This document shows, in pieces, positions 1-5,489 of a stretch of DNA of 5,623 nt. Both the position numbers and the translations under genes were made by a program. The stretch is from Chitinophagales bacterium (lineage in GTDB: Bacteria; Bacteroidota; Bacteroidia; Chitinophagales; JAHDHT01): assembly GCA_020631175.1 (NCBI GenBank), contig JAHDHT010000241.1, forward strand, positions 1 through 5,623. Direction: 5' to 3'. Position 1 is the stretch's first letter. Each line of letters opens with the position of its first letter. A model generated the notes under the pieces. The model did not search any database. It saw nothing but the letters and a program-made list of their open reading frames with translations, and was not told the origin of the DNA.

Positions 1-1
1 C

Positions 2-67
2 GCCAACGAAAAATCTTTCGGTATTGGGATGTTTATATTGTTTGCAAGAACGTATGGTCGACTTTAA
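2..67 (+). CDS. possible C-terminal end of a gene entering from the left
   Basis: This frame is open from the window edge for 21 codons and stops at TAA (65-67). The reading, ending in FARTYGRL, has a plausible mixed composition but is too short to assign to a family. Its last codons and its stop lie in the hairpin repeat at 52-73. A plus-strand gene ending here would converge with the minus-strand propeller gene that ends at 100, and REP-type repeats often sit in such tail-to-tail gaps. Another plus frame is also open from base 1 to a TAA at 76-78, so the choice of frame is uncertain. A chance opening cannot be excluded. Confidence 0.27.
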   Translation, partial: ANEKSFGIGMFILFARTYGRL

Positions 68-73
68 TCGACC
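52..73 (+). repeat. REP-like hairpin element A
   Basis: A GTAT head at 52-55 is followed by an inverted repeat with arms GGTCGA (56-61) and TCGACC (68-73). The arms gain a seventh G:U pair if the minus strand is transcribed. A GTA(G) head followed by a short imperfect hairpin is the layout of REP elements moved by REP-associated tyrosine transposases (RAYT/TnpA_REP). No such transposase is in the window. There is no T-run on either side, so it is not a typical intrinsic terminator. Confidence 0.5.
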
Positions 74-82
74 GGTAAAAAA

Positions 83-103
83 GGCGAATGAATTCGCCCT
101 TAC
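83..103 (-). repeat. REP-like hairpin element B, second copy at 3362-3383
   Basis: Perfect 7-bp arms, GGCGAAT (83-89) and ATTCGCC (92-98), enclose a 2-base centre. On the minus strand the element begins with GTAA (103-100). It matches 3363-3383 at 19 of 21 positions, which makes it a dispersed repeat. The other copy has the intact GTAG head typical of REP elements. The stop codon of the propeller gene (TAA, complement of 100-102) lies in the head. Its orientation is opposite to element A, so the two form a 52-base unit with both heads outward, like a BIME. Confidence 0.62.
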
Positions 104-1005
104 AAATCAACTGCATAAACTTTCCCTCTTAACATATCCGGCAAAAGAATCCGTCTTTTATCCTCCTCCAATATAAAATCAGCGGCTGAATCAAGGTCAT
201 CCACCAAAACCCTTACTTCCATCGTTTGTCCGTCAATCTTCCAAAGTTTAGCCAGCTTCCAGCTGCTCACATAATAATGTCCATCCTTATCCTGCGCCAC
301 CATATCCGCACCACGAAACTGTCCGGCTAGGGGATTTAGTGTATTGTTTTCCTGAGTTAAAATATTACCCGTAAAAAATCCGGTGATCATCAAATTACCT
401 TTCTGATCAATACTCACCCCATTCGGATTGGGCATCAAAGCAGAAGTATCCTGAGCGATGTTAATGTTGCCGTTCAAATCAATATGAAAAACACGACCCT
501 CGTTTGTCTTATTAAACAATACAGGATCATCTAATGCAATAAAGTTTTTATCATCTTCCCACATTATTTCCCGGTTCCCCATATCGGCAACATAAAAACC
601 ACTACTTTTTTCATCGATACAGATATCATTCAAATAAAGTATCGATACCGGAAAATTATTTTCATCCACAAAAACTTCTCCCTTTCCCTCAGCATCCACT
701 TTCCAGATTCGATTTACATCCGTAAAAAATAAATGCTCATCAAAATAAACGATCCCTTTAGGTTCATCCGCTCCTCGAAAAAAAGGTGTTACACCAAGCG
801 AAGAAATTTTATTCACTCCTCCATCACCCTTATCTTTTCCATTCATCACAGTTACAAAGTAATCTCCCTCAAAACCTTTAGTAATACTTTCCGGCCGTTC
901 GCCAACGTGGATAGGGAAGGAGAGGCTTGCTTGTTTTTGAGTACACTGATAAAAGCTAGCAATAAAAACAAACAATAAAATTGAGAAAAGAATCGAATTT
1001 TTCAT
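100..1005 (-). CDS. exported SMP-30/gluconolactonase-like beta-propeller protein
   Basis: The 301-residue product fits the SMP-30/gluconolaconase/LRE-like family, six-bladed propellers that usually hydrolyse sugar lactones or related esters with one divalent metal ion. Residues that match the family's metal and substrate sites by motif are E39 (in PES), N126 (in LND), N195 (in PNPNG) and D234 (in GAD). Blade-like repeats of the form 'dG.iy..D...' run through the whole chain, and the length is normal. Residues 1-20 are a hydrophobic export signal. C21 could be a lipid anchor, but Q at -1 and Y at -2 fit a lipobox poorly, so the protein may be periplasmic rather than a lipoprotein. The ATG at 1005 sits directly before the signal peptide. 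The last codon and the stop touch repeat element B. The gene lies 57 bases after the membrane-protein gene on the same strand, so it may be the last gene of an operon. The substrate is unknown. Confidence 0.82.
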   Translation of the reverse strand: MKNSILFSILLFVFIASFYQCTQKQASLSFPIHVGERPESITKGFEGDYFVTVMNGKDKGDGGVNKISSLGVTPFFRGADEPKGIVYFDEHLFFTDVNRIWKVDAEGKGEVFVDENNFPVSILYLNDICIDEKSSGFYVADMGNREIMWEDDKNFIALDDPVLFNKTNEGRVFHIDLNGNINIAQDTSALMPNPNGVSIDQKGNLMITGFFTGNILTQENNTLNPLAGQFRGADMVAQDKDGHYYVSSWKLAKLWKIDGQTMEVRVLVDDLDSAADFILEEDKRRILLPDMLRGKVYAVDL

Positions 1006-1062
1006 GTTGAGATTTAATTAATTCAGCAGTAAAAAAACATCATTTTTAAGGTGAAATTTCAG

Positions 1063-1785
1063 CTAAGTACCAAACACTTTAATATAGGTAATCCAAACGA
1101 TAATTATTATTACTATCAAACTAATCCAAGCACCTCTTTTGGTTCTATTATCTATATGTTTACTTTTTTGAATTGCGAATTGGGAATAAATTAATCCGGC
1201 TGTTAGTAATATTCCTGATATAGATATTAAAATCTTATTTGTCGATAGGTAAAGAACTAACATTAAAACAATAGTAAGAACAGATAAAGGCCACTTTAGG
1301 CTCTGTAAGACTGACTTTTCCCTACCAGCAGTTGTTATATTGAAATCTGAAAGCTTTGATTCTAAAGTTTCAATATTTTCTAATTGAGCAGGAACAATGA
1401 TTGTTTTATTTAATCTCCCGGCGTTAATTATTAATGCACCATTTGCAATTTTTTTAATCTCTTCAATCTCATTTAAATAAATTGTAATATCTGAAGTAAT
1501 GTTTTGTTTTCTTACAATTTTTTGATCATCTATAGTCAGCTCATAAGAGTTAAAAATGCTCTTCTGCCGTCTTAGTCCCATAAGCAAGCCAAATATTACT
1601 GCTCCAATTATTATTGGAAGAATAAAAGGTAAAGTATTAATATCGCCTGATTGATTAGTTGATAGAATGTATATATAAACAATAAGTCCACATAAAACAA
1701 TAAGTCCAAATGAAACTAGCCGAAGGATTAATTGTTTTCTGATTTCTGCAAATCCGTTTTCTTTGATTTTGAATTTTTGTTGCAT
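1063..1785 (-). CDS. five-helix membrane protein with a central soluble, possibly PH-like domain
   Basis: The family is not recognised with certainty. The 240-residue product has hydrophobic helices at about 20-41, 52-71, 165-181, 184-203 and 218-236. Between the second and third is a soluble segment of about 75-155 that alternates short beta-like stretches (YELTIDDQKIV, ITIYLNEIEEI, GALIINAG, KTIIVPAQ) and ends in a likely helix (IETLESKLSDF). Two helices followed by such a segment is the pattern of bacterial PH-like (YcxB/bPH-type) membrane proteins, so that is the best guess. There is no signal peptide and no catalytic motif. The ATG at 1785 is the natural start, with the cytosolic segment MQQKFKIKENG before helix 1. 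The gene lies 44 bases after the serine hydrolase and 57 before the propeller gene. It is visibly more AT-rich than both: 1081-1140 is about 27% GC, against about 45% for 2341-2400 in the hydrolase. This may mean relaxed selection or separate origin. Confidence 0.72.
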   Translation of the reverse strand: MQQKFKIKENGFAEIRKQLILRLVSFGLIVLCGLIVYIYILSTNQSGDINTLPFILPIIIGAVIFGLLMGLRRQKSIFNSYELTIDDQKIVRKQNITSDITIYLNEIEEIKKIANGALIINAGRLNKTIIVPAQLENIETLESKLSDFNITTAGREKSVLQSLKWPLSVLTIVLMLVLYLSTNKILISISGILLTAGLIYSQFAIQKSKHIDNRTKRGAWISLIVIIIIVWITYIKVFGT

Positions 1786-1805
1786 ACTTATTTAATTAAA
1801 TGAGT
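1786..1805. promoter_or_regulatory. near-perfect 20-bp palindrome against the start codon
   Basis: The 20 bases pair at 9 of 10 symmetric positions. The one exception is a T/G pair (1789 and 1802). The palindrome ends exactly where the ATG of the membrane-protein gene begins, within the 44-base gap after the hydrolase gene. A dyad here could be a repressor site or an mRNA hairpin masking the start. The core is only A and T (TTTAATTAAA), so chance is a real alternative in such AT-rich DNA. A second, 10-bp palindrome (TTAAATTTAA) follows at 1808-1817. Confidence 0.35.
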
Positions 1806-1829
1806 ACTTAAATTTAAATAATCCCATCC

Positions 1830-3149
1830 TCACCTCACTTTTACAAAACGCTCATGATGCTTTACCAGCCCATTCTCCGATAAACTCAAAGTATAAATGC
1901 CTGATTGTAAATAATCGATTTCTAACTCGTTAGAAGAAGGCAATTCCCCTTGCCAAATAATTGCGCCACTTATATTATGAATAATCACTTGAGCTTCATT
2001 AAAAGAACCTTCAATGGTCAATTTATTGACAACTGGAATAGGCAAAAAATTAAATTGACTTACGGTTAAATCATTTGTGCCTGTTATCGTATGACAAGTT
2101 AACTCATCAGGTGATTCAGCAATAAAGTCATCAATATAAGTTTGGATGATGCCATGTATGCCCGGCATATCTGAATAAGCATAATTGACCAGAATAATCA
2201 CACCGATGCCAGAATCTTTATCCATTGAACAACTAGTCGCTACCCCTTGATCTCCTCCGGCAGTATTAGCTAAGATAAGCGTTCCCCAATTCGGGCTTAA
2301 AAGAGCCACACTATCCATAGTACCCAAACCCATTATCGCAATACCATAATTAGCCATGTCTCGAAGACTTGCTCTAAGTCGGCCGGAAGGATAATCGCTA
2401 TAAGAAAAATGCCCAAGCGGATTACCCGCACCATCATAAGGCATTGCGATTTTTGACAAATCAAGGTCATCTATAAAAAAGGAACTGTTATTCATGCAAA
2501 GCGGATCTAGTATTTTTTGCCTTATATAAACGCTAAAATCCATTTCATTGGCGACCTCAACGATATATCCTAATAAGGCATAACCAATATTGCTGTAATG
2601 GTTGTTGCCAACTCCATCGCTCCAATAGTTAAGGGAAGCATCAAAGATATTACCACCGGGCATTAAGTAGTTTTCCAGATATTCGCCTAAAGGCGTACAA
2701 TCATCATCACTTTGCAGGTAAGGCATTTCATCCCAGTTATCGCGTATACCGGAAGTATGTCCCATCAGGTCATAGATTGTTATAACTGCATTAGAGTTTG
2801 CCGGGTGTTTTACTTCAAAAGGTAAATAATCATTAATCGGATCATTCAGACTTTGGATGATGCCTTCGTCTACAGAGATTAAAATAGCAGCATGGGTAAA
2901 TCCTTTACTTACACTGGCCAGCATAAAACTGGTTTCTTCTGAAACAGGAGTTTGGGATTGAATATTGGCCATTCCAAAATAGCCTTCATAAACAAGTTCT
3001 TTATCTTTTATAATACCAACTGCCATACCGGGAATAGCAGTATCATCGACTAGTTGTTGCAGGTCTGTATCGAGGCTTTGTGCAGAAATAGGAGTGTTAC
3101 TTAATAATACTAAGAGTAGTATTAAGAAGGTTTTGGTTATTGTGTTCAT
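1830..3149 (-). CDS. secreted serine hydrolase, class C beta-lactamase-like, with T9SS sorting domain
   Basis: The 439-residue product has a Sec signal peptide (1-23, cut near SAQ) and a beta-lactamase/PBP4-like serine hydrolase domain at about 27-345. A linker follows, then a C-terminal sorting domain at about 368-439. The SxxK motif is S79-V-S-K82, so S79 is the expected nucleophile and K82 its partner. The second motif is Y185-S-N187, and the family's HTSGI signature is at 131-135. The third motif, normally K/H-[ST]-G, reads T296-A-G298 in NTAGGDQG, so its basic residue is missing. The segment between LLSP (283-286) and GGDQG (298-302) is much shorter than I expect for the family. The tail begins LPIPVVNKLTIEG and has the SGIYTL and FVK signatures of a type A sorting domain, which implies export through T9SS and anchoring or release at the cell surface. 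Substrates of relatives include peptides and esters; this one's substrate cannot be read. The ATG at 3149 directly precedes the signal peptide. Confidence 0.87.
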   Translation of the reverse strand: MNTITKTFLILLLVLLSNTPISAQSLDTDLQQLVDDTAIPGMAVGIIKDKELVYEGYFGMANIQSQTPVSEETSFMLASVSKGFTHAAILISVDEGIIQSLNDPINDYLPFEVKHPANSNAVITIYDLMGHTSGIRDNWDEMPYLQSDDDCTPLGEYLENYLMPGGNIFDASLNYWSDGVGNNHYSNIGYALLGYIVEVANEMDFSVYIRQKILDPLCMNNSSFFIDDLDLSKIAMPYDGAGNPLGHFSYSDYPSGRLRASLRDMANYGIAIMGLGTMDSVALLSPNWGTLILANTAGGDQGVATSCSMDKDSGIGVIILVNYAYSDMPGIHGIIQTYIDDFIAESPDELTCHTITGTNDLTVSQFNFLPIPVVNKLTIEGSFNEAQVIIHNISGAIIWQGELPSSNELEIDYLQSGIYTLSLSENGLVKHHERFVKVR

Positions 3150-3201
3150 GCTTTGAGGTTTTTTATTTACAGAATATTTTTATGTATTCAATTTACATAA
3201 C

Positions 3202-3209
3202 CAAATATA
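3202..3209 (-). promoter_or_regulatory. candidate Bacteroidota -7 element for the serine hydrolase gene
   Basis: On the minus strand the bases read TATATTTG, matching the Bacteroidota TAnnTTTG element. It lies 52 bases before the hydrolase ATG, which would leave a leader of about 45 bases. The matching upstream TTTG element is not at the usual distance: TTTTG at 3227-3223 is only 13 bases away and the next TTTG about 25. The call is therefore tentative. No Shine-Dalgarno sequence precedes the ATG; the leader is AT-rich, as is usual in this phylum. Confidence 0.38.
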
Positions 3210-3210
3210 A

Positions 3211-3290
3211 TCAATCAAAAAACAAAAGTCCCGGCAAATCTCCGCCTCCCTCCAAAAAGTCAGGCAGACCGTTGGCAAAGGGTGGTTGAA
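3211..3290. repeat. GC-rich patch, likely fragment of a dispersed repeat
   Basis: Within DNA that is otherwise strongly AT-rich, about 3228-3285 is clearly GC-rich with runs such as CCGCCTCCCTCC and GGCAAAGGGTGG. On the minus strand the patch has an open reading (PPFANGLPDFLEGGG, then a TGA at 3213-3211). This resembles the P-, G- and L-rich spurious peptides that dispersed repeats yield in many bacterial genomes. It has no start codon or protein family and is not called as a gene. The edge at 3211 lies just upstream of the hydrolase's candidate promoter. Confidence 0.35.
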
Positions 3291-3361
3291 ATGAAACGTA
3301 ATTAATTATTAGTGAAAACTAAAATAAATAAGGTAAAATAAACAATTTCAAACCTCTAAAT

Positions 3362-3383
3362 GGGCGAATGAATTCACCCCTAC
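3362..3383 (-). repeat. REP-like hairpin element C, copy of element B
   Basis: Arms GGGCGAAT (3362-3369) and ATTCACCC (3372-3379) enclose a 2-base centre. The one mismatch becomes a G:U pair on the minus-strand transcript. On the minus strand the element starts with GTAG (3383-3380), the head recognised by RAYT transposases. It matches element B at 19 of 21 positions across 3.3 kb. It sits alone between divergent genes rather than in a pair. Confidence 0.62.
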
Positions 3384-3483
3384 ATTTAATTAATATTGTA
3401 TCTATACTGCCTTGTTATCAAAGTCTCTTTCCACTAGTTTTACCTTTTTAGAATAACTTCTTTACTTCATAGTGGACTTCAAA

Positions 3484-3508
3484 ATATTTTAAACGGCTTT
3501 TAAAATAT
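3484..3508. repeat. AT-only inverted repeat with CGGCT loop
   Basis: Perfect 10-bp arms, ATATTTTAAA (3484-3493) and TTTAAAATAT (3499-3508), flank a 5-base loop. The stem is all A and T and no T-run follows, so it is a poor terminator candidate. It could be a protein-binding dyad or chance in AT-rich DNA. Confidence 0.4.
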
Positions 3509-3762
3509 GTAATCACTTAATCTAATATAGGGCTTTGAAAATTTAGTAAGTAAAATTATGAAAGAAATATTACAGCACAAAGTATTAAAATAAATCATAA
3601 TGTAATTCGATTTAAAAAGATGCAATCCCAAGGAAATTTTAATTTAGTACTTAAAAAGGTAAATGTATTAGAAACATTCTGTAATCTGGTTCGTGATAAA
3701 ATTTAATATCATAAAAAAAATAGCTATAAGTTTCATTTAAAAAGAATAATATGCATAATTAA

Positions 3763-3888
3763 AATTCTCCATATGATATTTTTAAAGGAAGCGATAATCT
3801 TGATAAGAATGACTTTAAATCTTCATATAATTGTGTTACTTTAATAGTTCCAATTGGAATTAAGAATTACAATAAGTCAAAGTTATGA
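3763..3888 (+). pseudogene. possible gene remnant, stop-free stretch without start
   Basis: Forty-one codons run from just after a TAA (3760-3762) to a TGA (3886-3888). The reading (NSPYDIFKGSDNLDKNDF, later CVTLIVPIGI) mixes charged, polar and hydrophobic residues in a protein-like way. It has no ATG or GTG start; an ATG at 3751 in the same frame is blocked by the TAA at 3760. No family is recognised. It may be a fossil of a gene that once filled this spacer, or a chance opening. Confidence 0.2.
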
Positions 3889-3930
3889 ATACTAATTTTA
3901 TCCTCTTTAAAGTCATTGTACTCCACTATA

Positions 3931-3961
3931 ATAAATGTACGTGTGCAAATCATAAATGTAC
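3931..3961 (+). promoter_or_regulatory. 10-bp direct repeat with 21-bp period upstream of the kinase
   Basis: ATAAATGTAC occurs at 3931-3940 and again, identically, at 3952-3961. The 21-base period is two helical turns, which would put both copies on the same face of the DNA. A related TTGTAC occurs at 3916-3921, giving a third TGTAC. The second copy ends 19 bases before the kinase GTG. Tandem sites with this spacing are typical of response-regulator or other dimer binding, so control of the kinase gene is a fair guess. No TAnnTTTG element was found here. Confidence 0.42.
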
Positions 3962-3980
3962 TACCGTCTAATAGTTTATT

Positions 3981-5291
3981 GTGAAGTCCTTGTATTTAAA
4001 TTTAAGAGATAGATTTTTATCTATCGGGGTGCACGAAGGATTAAGTTCTGCAAAGCGATCAACGCTTCGCACTTATAATGCGATTCTGTTATTTACACTA
4101 ATTGCATTGTTAAGTACCTTAATTACAAATCTGGTAACATTAAGCTGGACTACTTATGATTATATAGCCTATTTAGGTAGTTTTGGAGTAATTGCATGTT
4201 CATTGATCTTAAATTATAAAAGACATTATTATGCATCACGATTTTGTTATGTGATTTTATTTACATTAATGTTGTTTGCATTGACCATTGTAAGCGGAAA
4301 CATATTTTTTGCGGGGTTATTTAGTTTAATTCTGGTTTCAATCACAATCGGTTTTTTTATTTCCAGCAGAGATACAATTTTAATAACGCTTTTTATTTTA
4401 GCTGTAAATATTATTTCAATTTTCATTGTAAATAATATTGATTACAATTTTGATCCTAATGCATATATGCCTGTTGAGCGTGTAATCGTTTTAATTGTTA
4501 CGTTTATTGTTTTTTATTTATGTCTTAATCATTATAAAAATATTACAAGAGTATATTTTAATAAAAATAGAGAGTTAATACAGGAATTAGGAGATCGAAA
4601 CAGAGAAATAAAAGCCTCTAATGAAAATCTTGAGCAGTTTTCTTATTTAATTGCACATGATATTAAAGCACCTTTGAAAACAATGAATAGCTTTGTTGGT
4701 TTAATTGAAAGAGACATCAGAGAAGGAAGATTTGAGAGTTTAAGCGAATATTCAGATTTCGTTTCAAGTAGTGGAAACCGACTTTTGAAAATGGTGGATG
4801 AGGTTTTATTTTTCTCCAGAATTTCAAATGACAAAAAGATTGAGAGTCATGAATTGGATACCAATGAAATAGTTGAACAAATATCAAACGAGCTTAAAAA
4901 CAATGAAAATAATTATTCGATTACTTTCGATTCCTTACATCCGATTCAAGGAAATAAAACAAAAGTGACGTTACTTTTTCAAAACTTAATCCATAATGGA
5001 TTAAAGTATAATCAAAATCCAAATCCTACTGTTCATGTAAGTTCAAAAAATGAAGCTGACGCTACTATATTTGAAATAGAAGATAATGGAATTGGAATTG
5101 ATGATGAAGATAAAGACGAAATATTCACCTTATTTAAACGCCTTCATTCTGAAAGCGAGTTTGAAGGAACAGGGGTTGGTTTAGCAAGTTGTAAAAAGAT
5201 TGTTACAAATCATTTAAAAGGGACTATTACTGTTCATGATAACATACCTAATGGAAGTATTTTTAGCATTCGAGTTCCGAAAATTGCTTAG
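3981..5291 (+). CDS. membrane sensor histidine kinase, six helices plus HisKA and HATPase_c
   Basis: The 436-residue product is a complete two-component histidine kinase. Six membrane helices lie at about 34-54, 62-79, 87-105, 108-127, 131-151 and 164-184. A probable coiled-coil linker (190-220) leads to the HisKA domain with H226 in AHDIKAP as the phosphorylated histidine. The ATPase domain shows the N box (N335 and N339), the G1 box DNGIG (368-372), the F box around F382-F385 and the G2 box GTGVGL (396-401). All key residues are present, so activity is expected. The H box and the FKRLHS...GTGVGL end resemble the phytochrome-type kinase subgroup, although no chromophore domain is present. 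The membrane part is not a sensor family I recognise. There is no HAMP, PAS or receiver domain, and no response regulator in the window. The start is GTG: an in-frame TAG lies at 3972-3974, no in-frame ATG occurs before the membrane region, and the family-like segment RFLSIGVHEGLS begins at residue 11. Confidence 0.9.
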   Translation: MKSLYLNLRDRFLSIGVHEGLSSAKRSTLRTYNAILLFTLIALLSTLITNLVTLSWTTYDYIAYLGSFGVIACSLILNYKRHYYASRFCYVILFTLMLFALTIVSGNIFFAGLFSLILVSITIGFFISSRDTILITLFILAVNIISIFIVNNIDYNFDPNAYMPVERVIVLIVTFIVFYLCLNHYKNITRVYFNKNRELIQELGDRNREIKASNENLEQFSYLIAHDIKAPLKTMNSFVGLIERDIREGRFESLSEYSDFVSSSGNRLLKMVDEVLFFSRISNDKKIESHELDTNEIVEQISNELKNNENNYSITFDSLHPIQGNKTKVTLLFQNLIHNGLKYNQNPNPTVHVSSKNEADATIFEIEDNGIGIDDEDKDEIFTLFKRLHSESEFEGTGVGLASCKKIVTNHLKGTITVHDNIPNGSIFSIRVPKIA

Positions 5292-5297
5292 ACTTAT

Positions 5298-5489
5298 CTA
5301 TTTCACAAATATTGTATTTCCCTTTAAATAATACAGCAGATCAATTTCACCTCCCTCTTTAATAATCAACTCAGCGCTAACCTGATTATTCAAACTATTT
5401 ATAAATCTTAAAATATGGATTCCTGAGGATAAAGCGTTAAGATCAGCATTTGCAACTGATCCTATTGGGTAGATATTTTTTAATACCAT
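5298..5489 (-). pseudogene. T9SS sorting-domain-like fragment, probably gene remnant
   Basis: The 63-codon reading contains DLNALSSGIHILRF followed by a strand-like stretch ending SAELIIKE. This matches the core of T9SS C-terminal sorting domains ('l..L.sGiYil.....') and parallels the DYLQSGIYTLSL part of the serine hydrolase's tail. It continues for 18 residues after the usual end and closes with IFVK. There is no signal peptide and no catalytic domain. In the same frame a stop lies just upstream (complement of 5511-5513), so the sorting domain is cut off from any parent enzyme. That favours a remnant, perhaps frameshifted from upstream sequence. Its stop lies 6 bases from the kinase stop. 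An ORF that matches by chance is possible but less likely given the ordered motif. Confidence 0.42.

Larger units (their letters stand above)
3150..3980. other. 831-base non-coding region between divergent genes
   Basis: No convincing gene is present. The longest stop-free stretches I followed are about 40 codons or less, and stops are frequent in the frames examined. The region is very AT-rich except for the patch near 3228-3285. It holds the candidate hydrolase promoter (3202-3209), a REP-like hairpin (3362-3383), an AT-only hairpin (3484-3508), one stop-free stretch without a start (3763-3888) and a 10-bp direct repeat (3931-3961). I saw no tRNA, riboswitch or strong terminator. Its size and scattered repeats suggest a decayed or rearranged spacer rather than a compact regulatory region. 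Confidence 0.6.

Noticed and set aside
91..96. Shared GAATTC in the centre of elements B and C
   Set aside because: It is a consequence of the palindrome centre, not a cloning junction; the flanks show no vector-like sequence.
3..173. Plus-strand frame open from base 3 through the repeats into the propeller gene
   Set aside because: It crosses both repeat elements and runs antisense to a supported gene, with no recognisable protein.
733..978. 81-codon plus-strand open frame
   Set aside because: It lies wholly inside the well-supported propeller gene on the other strand, and its reading has no protein-family features.
1031..1061. Possible terminator after the membrane-protein gene (TGAAATTTCA palindrome and T-run on the minus strand)
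   Set aside because: The palindrome is only 10 bp, has no loop and is separated from the T-run. The nearer A/T-only stem is too weak to call.
3620..3706. 28-codon plus-strand reading starting at an ATG (MQSQGNFNLVL...)
   Set aside because: It is short, without ribosome binding site, conserved motif or continuation, and lies in a region full of stops.
4643..4834. 63-codon minus-strand open frame
   Set aside because: It is opposite the HisKA region of the kinase, whose motifs are intact, and it shows no features of its own.
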